From Methanobacteriota archaeon (GTDB lineage: Archaea > Halobacteriota > Methanosarcinia > Methanosarcinales > Methanosarcinaceae): a stretch of 9,899 bases of DNA. The stretch spans positions 1-9,899 of the forward strand of contig JAUPKV010000584.1 in NCBI GenBank assembly GCA_030837265.1, read 5' to 3'. Made by a program: the position numbers and the translations under genes. Under the pieces are notes generated by a model that saw only the letters and a list, made by a program, of their open reading frames with translations, ran no database searches and was not told the DNA's origin. Shown piece after piece: positions 1-6,266 of this stretch (position 1 is its first letter; every line of letters starts with the position of its first letter).

Positions 1-143
1 CAAAATCTCGATAAAAGGTTCTGTTTAATACTGATCATATTTAATACTTGATCAGTTATGAAAATCAGATAATGAGACAATCTGTAGAAATAAACATTTT
101 CTTTATATATTTATTTACTAAGATATGCCCTGTTTAAACGAAT
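1..143 (+). repeat. Left arm of a 143-bp inverted repeat
   Basis: This arm is the reverse complement of 386-528 with only four mismatches (positions 62, 68, 104 and 117), about 97% identity. It holds a palindrome at 30-56, a TATA-like TTTATATA at 102-109 and the first six codons of the small gene found between the arms (ATG at 125). After base 143 the similarity stops. The reading frame begun at 125 then runs into unrelated codons and ends at 208, so this is an inverted partial copy of the right-hand upstream region, not a second working gene. The arm starts at the first base of the window, so its true outer end is unknown. Confidence 0.95.
30..56. promoter_or_regulatory. Operator-like palindrome, left copy
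   Basis: ACTGATCA and TGATCAGT form perfect 8-bp half-sites with an 11-bp AT-rich spacer. The half-site spacing of about two helical turns (19 bp between equivalent bases) fits a dimeric DNA-binding protein. It is identical to the copy at 473-499. Its role as an operator is inferred from symmetry and location only. Confidence 0.5.
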
Positions 144-208
144 TTATCTGTTATTATCCTAAAATATTTCAGAACCTATTTTATCTGAGACGTAGATTAA
201 GAAGCTGA
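125..208 (+). pseudogene. Truncated inverted copy of the small gene's 5' end
   Basis: ATG at 125 opens the same first six codons (MPCLNE) as the gene at 234-404, preceded by the same TAA-GAT. The repeat then ends and the frame continues for 21 unrelated codons rich in aromatic and arginine residues before stopping. I read it as a by-product of the inverted duplication. Any transcript from here would run antisense into the small gene. Confidence 0.45.
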
Positions 209-233
209 TAACAATTTAATTACCCTCGCGAGT

Positions 234-404
234 TCATGCAGCAATTTCTTTTAATAGGATATAAGCGACCATTTCAGGATTCATCCTGGTTTTCCTTGAA
301 ACCTCTGCCTCGATTTCATCTGAGGATTTTCCTTCATTTCTCATTACTTTTATTTTGTCAATCACTGAAGATGGGACATCATAATATTCGTTTAAACAGG
401 GCAT
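234..404 (-). CDS. Small 56-residue protein inside the inverted repeat, helix-turn-helix-like
   Basis: The frame starts MPCLNEYYDVPSS and ends ILLKEIAA. A TAA codon lies two codons upstream of the ATG at 404, so this is the earliest possible start. The composition is that of a real soluble protein: charged and probably all-helical, with a segment at residues 24-35 (EGKSSDEIEAEV) followed by NPEMVAYIL at 42-50. That resembles the 'GxSxxEIAxxL...TV' pattern of small helix-turn-helix domains, so a DNA-binding role is possible but unproven. No Shine-Dalgarno sequence is visible, and the TATA-like stretch about 20 nt upstream suggests a leaderless or nearly leaderless transcript. Its upstream region and first six codons are copied, inverted, at 1-143. 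I do not recognise the family. It could also be a remnant of a longer gene. Confidence 0.55.
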   Translation of the reverse strand: MPCLNEYYDVPSSVIDKIKVMRNEGKSSDEIEAEVSRKTRMNPEMVAYILLKEIAA

Positions 405-528
405 ATCTTAGCAAATAAATATATGAAGAAAATGTTTATTTCTACAGATTGTCTCATTATTTGATTGTCATAACTGATCAAGTATTAAATATGATCAGTA
501 TTAAACAGAACCTTTTATCGAGATTTTG
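386..528 (-). repeat. Right arm of the 143-bp inverted repeat
   Basis: This arm pairs with 1-143; the arms are separated by 242 bp. It appears to be the native copy because the small minus-strand gene (234-404) reads out of it without a break, and the winged-helix regulator gene starts 59 bp beyond its outer end. The arm contains a palindrome (473-499) and a 7-bp direct repeat GATTGTC (447-453 and 463-469). Two of the four mismatches with the left arm fall in or beside the second GATTGTC copy. If both arms were transcribed in one RNA they would fold into a very long hairpin. Confidence 0.95.
473..499. promoter_or_regulatory. Operator-like palindrome, right copy
   Basis: This is the same ACTGATCA-N11-TGATCAGT palindrome as at 30-56. 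It lies in the divergent spacer, about 70 bp upstream of the small minus-strand gene and about 90 bp upstream of the winged-helix gene. A natural guess is that the neighbouring winged-helix protein binds here and controls itself and the small gene. The sequence alone does not show which protein binds. Confidence 0.5.
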
Positions 529-586
529 GTTGGATAAGGTATGAGGCTCTTTTAGGGATATCTTGATACCTGTGGGAGTAATTCTT

Positions 587-811
587 ATGAGAAGAAGCAC
601 GAATGATATTGCTGCAGATATTTTGAAAACGACAATGAATGGGGCAACGAAAACACATATTATATCCGAAGTGAATCTAAACTTCAATATTGCCCAAAAA
701 TATCTAGAACTATTGAACGAAAAAGGTCTCATCCGGAAAGAAAATGGGCTTTTTGTTACCACTAACAAAGGGAAGGTTTTCCAGGAGATGGCTAAGGAGC
801 TTAAGCTTTGA
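587..811 (+). CDS. Small winged-helix transcriptional regulator
   Basis: This 74-residue protein is essentially one winged-helix domain. Helix 1 is about residues 5-18 (NDIAADILKTTMNG), helix 2 about 20-27, and the recognition helix about 30-45 (NIAQKYLELLNEKGLI). A beta wing follows (RKENGLFVTTNKG, about 46-58) and then a short C-terminal helix. The shape and size match the archaeal COG3432/ArnR1-like group of predicted regulators, which usually act as dimers. I chose ATG 587 because GGGAG lies 9 nt upstream; a TTG 24 nt earlier is in frame but adds residues outside the fold. The gene lies just outside the right repeat arm, divergent from the small minus-strand gene, and a palindrome lies between them. 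Autoregulation is an inference. The ligand and targets are unknown. Confidence 0.85.
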   Translation: MRRSTNDIAADILKTTMNGATKTHIISEVNLNFNIAQKYLELLNEKGLIRKENGLFVTTNKGKVFQEMAKELKL

Positions 812-1186
812 ACTGTTCTTAGATTTTTCTTTGTAACTTTTTTAGATTTTTAAAAAGATAAAGGCATAGAGCCAGTCTTCTATGTCACACGAAGGATTTC
901 GAAAACCATTGAAAATATTCTAACTCCTGAAAACTTTAAGGAATAGAATAAAAGGTTTATTGTCGAAAGTCTAATGTATCTTTATGTAAAATATTAAAGT
1001 GTATGAAAGTCTATGATTACACAGCTAACAAATCAAAAGTTAATCATTCATACTTTAAAATTTTAATATTAAGGTTCTTGCTCTATTTCTGGCACTCATT
1101 CCTTTTTATAATAGAGTATTATGCCTGCTCAAAAAGATCACTTTCTATATTATTCCAAAATTTAATTATACGGAGGAAGATATAAC
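812..1186. other. AT-rich spacer between regulator and protease genes
   Basis: About 375 bp without a convincing gene. It holds the T-rich terminator, a 6-bp hairpin at 865-884 and, near the right end, a TATA-like TTTTATAAT (about 1104-1112) placed to drive the protease gene with a leader of roughly 50 nt. A GGAGG ribosome site (1172-1176) ends it. The one frame of 60 codons here is AT-driven and lacks a ribosome site. Confidence 0.55.
818..857 (+). terminator. T-rich terminator after the winged-helix gene
   Basis: Several oligo-T runs of 5-6 bases (within 822-851) begin about 15 nt after the stop codon. This is the usual archaeal form of intrinsic termination and needs no hairpin. A hairpin CATAGA/TCTATG (865-884) lies just beyond. 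Confidence 0.45.
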
Positions 1187-1990
1187 TTGCTAAATAAAGA
1201 CATAAAGCTGCTAAGACACCCGGCTGAAATACCTCTTTTTATTGTATGCCTTCTCATCAGTATTTTCATTTATATTGCATTAATGTTGGCTCCAATCCTT
1301 TATCCTGAAGATATTGGGGTACAGTATATTTTGATAGTTCCTGCGGCGATTATTTTTCTATCATTTGTTTCCGGACAAACGTATGGGGCGATGCTGGCAA
1401 ACGCAGTAAAGCTTTCAGATAAACAATTTCCCGAACTCTACGAGATTATAATACGCCTTTCACATGAGTTGAAACTTGAAGAGGTCCCGGAGGCTTTTAT
1501 GATACAGGAAGGAGGAGAAATAAATGCTTTTGCTACTCGTCTTTACTTTAGAAGAAACTATGTAGTTTTTTATGCAAATGTTGTAGAAGTGGCATATAAG
1601 GAAGGAGATCTGGCTTCTCTGGAGTTTATTGTTGCCCATGAACTGGGGCATATAAAAGCCGGGCACGTTTCCCTGCTTTATAACCTTTCCATCTTTCCTA
1701 TTGCCTTTGTGCCAGTGCTCAAGGATATTTTGTGGACTGCTCTTAGCCGGGCAAGGGAATATACGTCAGACAGGATTGCAATAAACGTTGCTCCCTCAGG
1801 TAAAAGAGGGCTTATCGTCCTTTCCGCAGGCGAACACCTTTATAAGAATGTGAATTATGAAGAATATCTGAAAACTGCAAGAGCTAGTGAGGGTTTCTGG
1901 ATCTGGACAACCAATTTGTTTTCGACTCATCCTGCCCTGATTAGAAGAGTAAGAGCTGTCAACGAAGGTGGTCCAGGAAGAATCTTTTAA
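1187..1990 (+). CDS. M48-family membrane zinc metalloprotease (HtpX/Ste24-like)
   Basis: A 267-residue membrane protein. Two hydrophobic segments (about 16-37 and 46-63) precede a soluble catalytic region with HELGH at 151-155, the zinc-binding and catalytic motif. EYTSD at 191-195 supplies the third zinc ligand (Glu191) and the conserved Asp of the M48 family; a hydrophobic stretch (about 162-183) lies between them. STHP at 246-249 is also typical of the family. Such enzymes degrade misfolded or surplus membrane proteins. Translation begins at TTG 1187, preceded by GGAGG with a 10-nt gap; no ATG is near the N-terminus. The length matches HtpX-like proteases (about 270-300). The gene stands alone, with a T-rich stretch after it. 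The substrate cannot be inferred. Confidence 0.9.
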   Translation: MLNKDIKLLRHPAEIPLFIVCLLISIFIYIALMLAPILYPEDIGVQYILIVPAAIIFLSFVSGQTYGAMLANAVKLSDKQFPELYEIIIRLSHELKLEEVPEAFMIQEGGEINAFATRLYFRRNYVVFYANVVEVAYKEGDLASLEFIVAHELGHIKAGHVSLLYNLSIFPIAFVPVLKDILWTALSRAREYTSDRIAINVAPSGKRGLIVLSAGEHLYKNVNYEEYLKTARASEGFWIWTTNLFSTHPALIRRVRAVNEGGPGRIF

Positions 1991-2008
1991 TGTTTTAGTC
2001 CGAAAATC

Positions 2009-2024
2009 TCTTTTCTTTTTTCCG
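2009..2024 (+). terminator. T-rich terminator after the protease gene
   Basis: A run of T and C (CTCTTTTCTTTTTTCC) lies about 20 nt after the stop codon and fits archaeal oligo-T termination. A new TATA-like element (TTTATAATC, about 2067-2075) follows, so the next gene probably has its own transcript. Confidence 0.4.
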
Positions 2025-2061
2025 AGTGTTTGTGCTAAAGTTTTAAAATATCTTTAAATAG

Positions 2062-2076
2062 TAATATTTATAATCT
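2062..2076 (+). promoter_or_regulatory. Putative TATA element of the permease gene
   Basis: ATATTTATAATC lies about 45-55 nt before the GTG start, which places transcription start near 2098 and leaves a leader of about 20 nt with the GAGGT site at 2109-2113. CTTTAAATAG at 2052-2061 is an alternative. Confidence 0.4.
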
Positions 2077-2119
2077 TTGATTTACTTTCCAAATATGAAT
2101 AAGTTCATGAGGTTGCTAA

Positions 2120-3511
2120 GTGGAAGACATCTCTTTCCTTTTACTTTTATTTTCAGTTTTTGGAGGTTACCTGCTTGGAATAATCTCAGGACTTCTGCCC
2201 GGAATACACAACAACAATTTTGCACTGCTTCTGGTTGCTCTTGCCCCAATTCTGGCTGAAAAAGGGCTGTCTCCGTTTTACATAGCCGTGATTATTATTT
2301 CAAATTCGGTAGCACAGACGTTTCACGACATAATTCCATCAGTGTTCTTAGGAGCACCTGACGGGGACACAGCCCTTGCGGTCCTGCCCGGACACCGGCT
2401 TCTGCTAGACGGGGCAGGAGCAGAGGCTGTACGACTATCAGCTCTCGGAAGTGCAGGCTCTGTTGTTGTTTCTTTACTTTTTGTGGTTCCATTAGCCCTT
2501 TTTTTTCAAACCGCTTACCCTTATCTCGAAGAGCATATGGCAATAATTTTGATTTCAATCGTACTCTTAATGCTTGCGAGTGAGAAGGGTGATCAATCAC
2601 AGGAACAGGGTTTGCTTTCAAAATACAAATTCAAATTCTACGCCCTGTCCTTATTTCTGATTTCCGGATTTCTTGGGCTCTTTGCTTTTTCCAGGGAGTC
2701 TTTAATGATTCCTATCATAAATCTTGGAGAACCTTCGGCTCTTCTGCCACTTTTAAGCGGGCTTTTTGGGGCTTCCCAATTAATTATAAGCCTTTTTACA
2801 AGTTCGAACATTCCAGAAGAATCCGTTTCTGCACTTAAGCTTTCTCAAAAAAGAATACTGAGAGGGATTCTTACAGGCAGTGCCGCAGGCTCTCTTGTGG
2901 CATGGCTGCCTGGACTTTCCTCTGCGATTGCAGCCCTTCTGGCAGGCCTTCTTATGAAAGCTGATTTCGACAAATTGTCTCTTAAAAAAAAGAATTCTGA
3001 CCCCGAACCAGCGCTTCACAGGACTTTTCTTTATTCTGACCCATCTGCCCACAACCCTGAAACTCTTGCAAGTTCAAAAGAATTCCTGGTTTCCATGTCT
3101 GGGGTAAACACTTCAAATGCCATTTTCGGGCTGGTAGCGTTTGCAGCCATTGGCAGGACCAGAAGTGGGGCAATGGTTGCTGTCAAAGAGATTTTAGGTG
3201 CCGATTCTCTTGATTTGCCGATACTCCTGCTTTTCTTTGCCGCTATGATCCTGACAGCTTTGTTCTCATATTTTTCCACGGTCTGGATCGGAAATCATGC
3301 TCACCATTTTCTCAAGAAACTAGATTACGCCAAACTGTGCGCAGGTGTGCTAGTCGGACTTACAGTAATAGTCGTTCTCTTCACAGGATTTTTCGGGCTT
3401 TTTATCTTTATTATCTCGACCCCTATAGGCATGCTGGCGTCTTTCATGAATGTAAGAAAGTCACATGCTATGGGTGTTATCTTACTGCCGGTGATCCTCT
3501 ACTTCTTATAA
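2120..3511 (+). CDS. TctA/DUF112-type integral membrane permease, archaeal subtype
   Basis: A 463-residue, very hydrophobic protein with about ten membrane segments. It shows the signatures of the TctA/DUF112 family (COG1784-like). GLLPGIHNNN at 24-33 is followed by a conserved loop at 68-104 (FHDIIPSVFLGAPDGDTALA...LPGHRLLLDGAGAEA). A second, related motif VAWLPGLSSA at 260-269 reflects the internal duplication, and LLSGLFGASQ lies at 211-220. In bacteria TctA is the large membrane subunit of tripartite tricarboxylate transporters. Here there is no TctB or TctC neighbour, so the substrate and coupling are unknown. The start is GTG 2120 with GAGGT 6 nt upstream; an overlapping frame from 2077 is a shadow. 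It is followed by a convergent gene. Confidence 0.9.
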   Translation: MEDISFLLLLFSVFGGYLLGIISGLLPGIHNNNFALLLVALAPILAEKGLSPFYIAVIIISNSVAQTFHDIIPSVFLGAPDGDTALAVLPGHRLLLDGAGAEAVRLSALGSAGSVVVSLLFVVPLALFFQTAYPYLEEHMAIILISIVLLMLASEKGDQSQEQGLLSKYKFKFYALSLFLISGFLGLFAFSRESLMIPIINLGEPSALLPLLSGLFGASQLIISLFTSSNIPEESVSALKLSQKRILRGILTGSAAGSLVAWLPGLSSAIAALLAGLLMKADFDKLSLKKKNSDPEPALHRTFLYSDPSAHNPETLASSKEFLVSMSGVNTSNAIFGLVAFAAIGRTRSGAMVAVKEILGADSLDLPILLLFFAAMILTALFSYFSTVWIGNHAHHFLKKLDYAKLCAGVLVGLTVIVVLFTGFFGLFIFIISTPIGMLASFMNVRKSHAMGVILLPVILYFL

Positions 3512-3595
3512 AATCGGACTTTCGATATAAAACGCAGAAAATAAGTCGGTCTACATATTCTAAAATCCCCTAAATCAATTTTAATTCGAGTCAGG

Positions 3596-3640
3596 AAAAA
3601 ATAACCGTTTTTAAGATTCAGACCAAATTCATAAGAATTT
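3596..3640 (-). terminator. Probable terminator of the OsmC-family gene
   Basis: Reading on the minus strand, a hairpin AAATTC-TTAT-GAATTT (3640-3625) lies 15 nt after the stop codon, and a T-run (3601-3596) follows further on. The same stretch lies in the convergent gap after the permease gene and could serve both. Confidence 0.4.
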
Positions 3641-3655
3641 CAAGCTTCGTTTTAT

Positions 3656-4231
3656 TTACGTGTCTATCTTCTTTAGCACAATTTCGGGAATAATCGCCGT
3701 AGTCAGACAGTAATAACACGCACATCGTTGCTTAGTAATCTCATTTATTCTTTCAATTTCTTCCATACTCAGATCCGAATCGACGATGATTTCGAATTTT
3801 ATATGTTCATAAAAAGGAACTGGACGTTTCTGCATAATTCCAAGGCTTGCAGATATATCCATATCGGCTTTGACTTTCACTTTAAATTTGTTAATTACTA
3901 CTCCTTCCATTGAAATCCACTTTACGAAAGCCGCTGCGTAGCACGCCGCTATCCCGTAAAGACCATACTGTACTGGGTTTGGAGCGTTTCCATTACCTCC
4001 TAAAGCCACAGGCTCGTCCGATTGAATAAGGAACTCCCCACCATTTTCGGTGTTTATCTTTGCAGAAAATTGAGGTCCGTTCTTGCCGATATCCCAATCA
4101 CCTTCAAATTCAATTACTTTTTTACTTTTTAAAGGATCATCTCTAGCTTTTTGTACAGTTTCAGTAAAAGTTTTCATATCAATCCTATTTATTGTTGGAG
4201 ACTCATCCATGATTACTCTACTAATTGTCAA
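3656..4231 (-). CDS. OsmC/Ohr-family protein with extra cysteines
   Basis: A 191-residue protein of the OsmC/YhfA-like superfamily, whose members reduce organic peroxides using two cysteines. The family pattern is clear: EPVALGGNGNAPNPVQY (73-89), then GIAACYAAAF (93-102) with Cys97 at the reactive-cysteine position. The second conserved cysteine region reads QRCACYYCLTTA (168-179). Cys170 is the expected partner, but the usual Pro after it is Ala171, and Cys172 and Cys175 are additional. Activity is therefore likely thiol-based but not proven. I used TTG 4231 because GAGGT sits 6 nt upstream. ATG 4210 (seven codons in) is the main alternative, with a weaker site. It is a single gene, convergent with the permease gene. 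Confidence 0.87.
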   Translation of the reverse strand: MTISRVIMDESPTINRIDMKTFTETVQKARDDPLKSKKVIEFEGDWDIGKNGPQFSAKINTENGGEFLIQSDEPVALGGNGNAPNPVQYGLYGIAACYAAAFVKWISMEGVVINKFKVKVKADMDISASLGIMQKRPVPFYEHIKFEIIVDSDLSMEEIERINEITKQRCACYYCLTTAIIPEIVLKKIDT

Positions 4232-4333
4232 ATTCTTACCTCGTCTTAATTTCTTAAAATTTGATTAATTCCTAATTCGATAAAATAAAAATTATTTCGC
4301 AGGTTTTAGCTTCTGTTTTTCTTAACCAATATA

Positions 4334-4351
4334 AAAATTTGCCCAAATTTT
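4334..4351. promoter_or_regulatory. 18-bp palindrome upstream of the OsmC-family gene
   Basis: AAAATTTGCCCAAATTTT is perfectly symmetric, with 8-bp arms around CC. It lies about 105 bp upstream of the OsmC-family start. It could be an operator or part of a hairpin, and AT-rich symmetric sequences also arise by chance. Confidence 0.3.
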
Positions 4352-4649
4352 ATCAAATAATCATTCTGTTAACGGTGAATACATAATTGATTTTTCAGAT
4401 ATGTATCCTTTTCTACTAATAGAAGCAGAACAAAAATAGATAATATTTTTAAATTGTGAGTATATCTTGTATTTATTTAGAATATTTAGAAAATTATAAA
4501 ATTCATTTAACTTGGAAAATTCTCTTTCATTAATTATATCATAAACAGCCTATTAGGTAAATAATTAGAGGTTTAAGCGATGGAATTTTTTCATAAATAA
4601 ATAATTTAAAAAAGAGATTATGTTAAGGATCAAAAAGTTACACTGATTA

Positions 4650-4698
4650 AAGAATAAAAGAAACTTTGAGTTCTTAAAGAAGCCAAAGTTTTATTCTT
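4650..4698 (-). terminator. Hairpin terminator of the DUF169 gene
   Basis: CAAAGTTTTATTCTT (4684-4698) pairs with AAGAATAAAA...CTTTG (4650-4668), leaving a 4-nt bulge and an inner TTCTT/AAGAA stem. It begins about 15 nt after the DUF169 stop codon on the minus strand, and T-rich sequence is part of the stem. Confidence 0.55.
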
Positions 4699-4714
4699 AA
4701 TTGGGATTGTTTAT

Positions 4715-5434
4715 TTACGCTGCGGGAACTTTTTTGACAATTGCCCTTAACCCTTCAACAAGGTCTTTGATCAGGCCTGCAGGAATACCAATAGTCAACT
4801 CCGATTCCTTCATTCCCGTGTAAGTCCTGGTGCCGGTACAACCTACTGTTATCCCTATCTTGCCTGTAAGGTAGGGTTGGGCAACAGCATCGGAACATAG
4901 GCTCTGTTTGCCTGCAAACTCGGCTTCAAGCCGGCCGCCTTCTTTATAAAGGAAAGCCTGAGTCAGGAGCATTATCTGTTTTGGCAAGCAAATTATAACA
5001 ACAATATCAGGCATGAAGCTGGCACTCTCAAGGGGTGCATAAATACTGGCAATCTTTGATCCGGCTTCAATCATGGGAACTCTCGCCAGGGTTTTTTTAG
5101 AGGCTTCGAGACTTTTAAAGTGTTTCAATTTCTCGTAGTATAACTCACCGCTTGCAAGTTTCGAAGGCATTGCCCCAAGGCCCAGAGCTGCTGCTCCCCC
5201 TTTACAGGTCTGGTCTTCGAGAGTAGCATAAAATTCTTCCCTGGTATTGCGCACACGGTCCATTATTTGACAATGTCTCATTTCTTGATCTATTCTTTTA
5301 ATATTCTCCGGGATCTCTGCTCCTTTAGGAAGCAGGGTGACTGCAACAGGAGAAGTTTCTAGTCCAAGTAACTCGATTATTTCTTTACCATATCCGTTAA
5401 TTTCTTTAATCTGGTCGGCACTTGATGTATCCAT
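4715..5434 (-). CDS. DUF169 family protein
   Basis: A 239-residue soluble protein matching the DUF169 family (COG2043), common in methanogens and anaerobic bacteria and without an assigned reaction. Features seen: an N-terminal helix then LGLETSPVAVTLLPKG (23-38), the family's usual opening. RHCQIMDR follows around Cys55, then DQTCKGGAAALGLG (75-88) with Cys77, and GCTGTRTYTGMKESELTIGIP near the C-terminus with Cys199. Five cysteines (55, 77, 149, 180, 199) leave room for a metal or iron-sulfur site, but that is inference. ATG 5434 is supported by GAGGAA with a 6-nt gap, and a TATA-like stretch lies about 40-55 nt upstream (5475-5488). Neighbours give no functional hint. Confidence 0.88.
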   Translation of the reverse strand: MDTSSADQIKEINGYGKEIIELLGLETSPVAVTLLPKGAEIPENIKRIDQEMRHCQIMDRVRNTREEFYATLEDQTCKGGAAALGLGAMPSKLASGELYYEKLKHFKSLEASKKTLARVPMIEAGSKIASIYAPLESASFMPDIVVIICLPKQIMLLTQAFLYKEGGRLEAEFAGKQSLCSDAVAQPYLTGKIGITVGCTGTRTYTGMKESELTIGIPAGLIKDLVEGLRAIVKKVPAA

Positions 5435-5743
5435 GTTATCTTCCTCATGATGTTATCTTACAGATATTGTAGACTATACATAAATAGAATTCCTGAGCAG
5501 TAACCTTCGCAATCGTGAATTCATAAAAAAAGCTGATAAATAGAAAAAGTAGAAAGTAAATTAAAATGAAATAAAGCAAAAGAGTAAAATGAATTGCGAA
5601 CTAAGTAAGAGAACAAGTAAAATAGTGATAAATAAATAAGAAAACAGTGATAATAAGAATTACGAGCATAATTTGATTATAAAAAAACTTCGATTAGATT
5701 TATTAAATTTTCAGGAAAATGAATTAGAAGGGGCTTACGGAGT
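5435..5743. other. Divergent spacer, purine-rich on the plus strand
   Basis: About 310 bp between the DUF169 gene and the PASTA gene. Bases 5520-5660 are strikingly rich in A and G on the plus strand, with repeated AAGTAAAAT-like words and no open frame of note. The left part should hold the DUF169 promoter; the right part (about 5676-5712) is T/A-rich and may hold the PASTA promoter. Confidence 0.5.
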
Positions 5744-6247
5744 ATGATGGAAGCACAACTTGAACAGCGTTTAATTGCGCTCAGGAAAGAATACGAATCC
5801 GGGCAAAAGATAATGGAAGATATCGAGCTGAAACTTGCCGAGCTACATGGAAGAAAAACCAGCTTGGGCGAGACCCTCCTCCGGATTAGCGGAGCAATCG
5901 ACCTGCTCGAAGAGGTATTGGGGAAAAGTGAAGGTGAGCAAGAGCTGCACATTAAGGAAGACGCCGCTTCTGCAAGCATCGTTGAGGTTCCGGATGTTGT
6001 GAGACAGTCCCTTGATAAAGCTAAAAAAGCATTGGAAGATGCAGGGCTTGCGGCAGGAGAACTGGTAGAACAAAAAGGAGTTCTACCAATCGGAGTTATG
6101 GTTGGTGAAATTCTCAGACAGGACCCGAGTCCTGGTGCAAAAGTCCCAACCGGATCTGCTGTAAAGCTTGTCATTGCTACAAAGGGAAAATTTTTGCCTT
6201 CACTTGACAAGCGATCCTCATGCGACTGTCTCCCCGACCGCAAATGA
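5744..6247 (+). CDS. Soluble coiled-coil protein with a single PASTA domain
   Basis: A 167-residue protein. Residues 1-65 are a charged helical coiled coil (EQRLIALRKEYESG..., then LRISGAIDLLEEVLGK). Residues 81-147 form one PASTA domain: VPDVV at 82-86, the helix LDKAKKALEDAGL, then GEILRQDPSPGAKVPTGSAVKLVI. PASTA domains are best known from bacterial Ser/Thr kinases and penicillin-binding proteins, where they bind cell-wall fragments; here there is no kinase, membrane segment or signal peptide. A short tail with CDC (residues 159-161) follows. The tandem ATG pair (5744/5747) has AGAAGGGG about 10 nt before it and GGAG very close, so either ATG may be used. The next gene begins 19 nt after the stop, suggesting an operon and a shared complex. 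Role unknown. Confidence 0.85.
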   Translation: MMEAQLEQRLIALRKEYESGQKIMEDIELKLAELHGRKTSLGETLLRISGAIDLLEEVLGKSEGEQELHIKEDAASASIVEVPDVVRQSLDKAKKALEDAGLAAGELVEQKGVLPIGVMVGEILRQDPSPGAKVPTGSAVKLVIATKGKFLPSLDKRSSCDCLPDRK

Positions 6248-6266
6248 AGGCAGAGAAGGGTTGAGA

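Larger units (their letters stand above)
4232..4714. other. Long AT-rich spacer
   Basis: About 480 bp between two minus-strand genes with no credible gene. It contains a perfect 18-bp palindrome (4334-4351) and, next to the DUF169 gene, a terminator hairpin (4650-4698). A GAGG-led mini-frame of six codons (4580-4600) is probably chance. No RNA gene was recognised. Confidence 0.5.

Noticed and set aside
563..586. TTG start eight codons upstream for the winged-helix protein
   Set aside because: No ribosome site at the right distance, and the added residues lie outside the domain; ATG 587 has GGGAG at 9 nt.
478..768. 96-codon minus-strand frame opposite the winged-helix gene
   Set aside because: It is the antisense of a clear winged-helix gene and runs into the repeat arm; no start signal.
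1003..1185. 60-codon plus-strand frame upstream of the protease gene
   Set aside because: Very AT-rich, no ribosome site, composition unlike a folded protein, and it sits on the protease promoter region.
2295..2621. Minus-strand frames inside the permease gene
   Set aside because: Shadows of a gene with strong family motifs and a good ribosome site on the other strand.
4580..4600. Six-codon frame MEFFHK with GAGGT upstream in the long spacer
   Set aside because: Too short to separate from chance, and there is no downstream plus-strand gene for it to act as a leader peptide.
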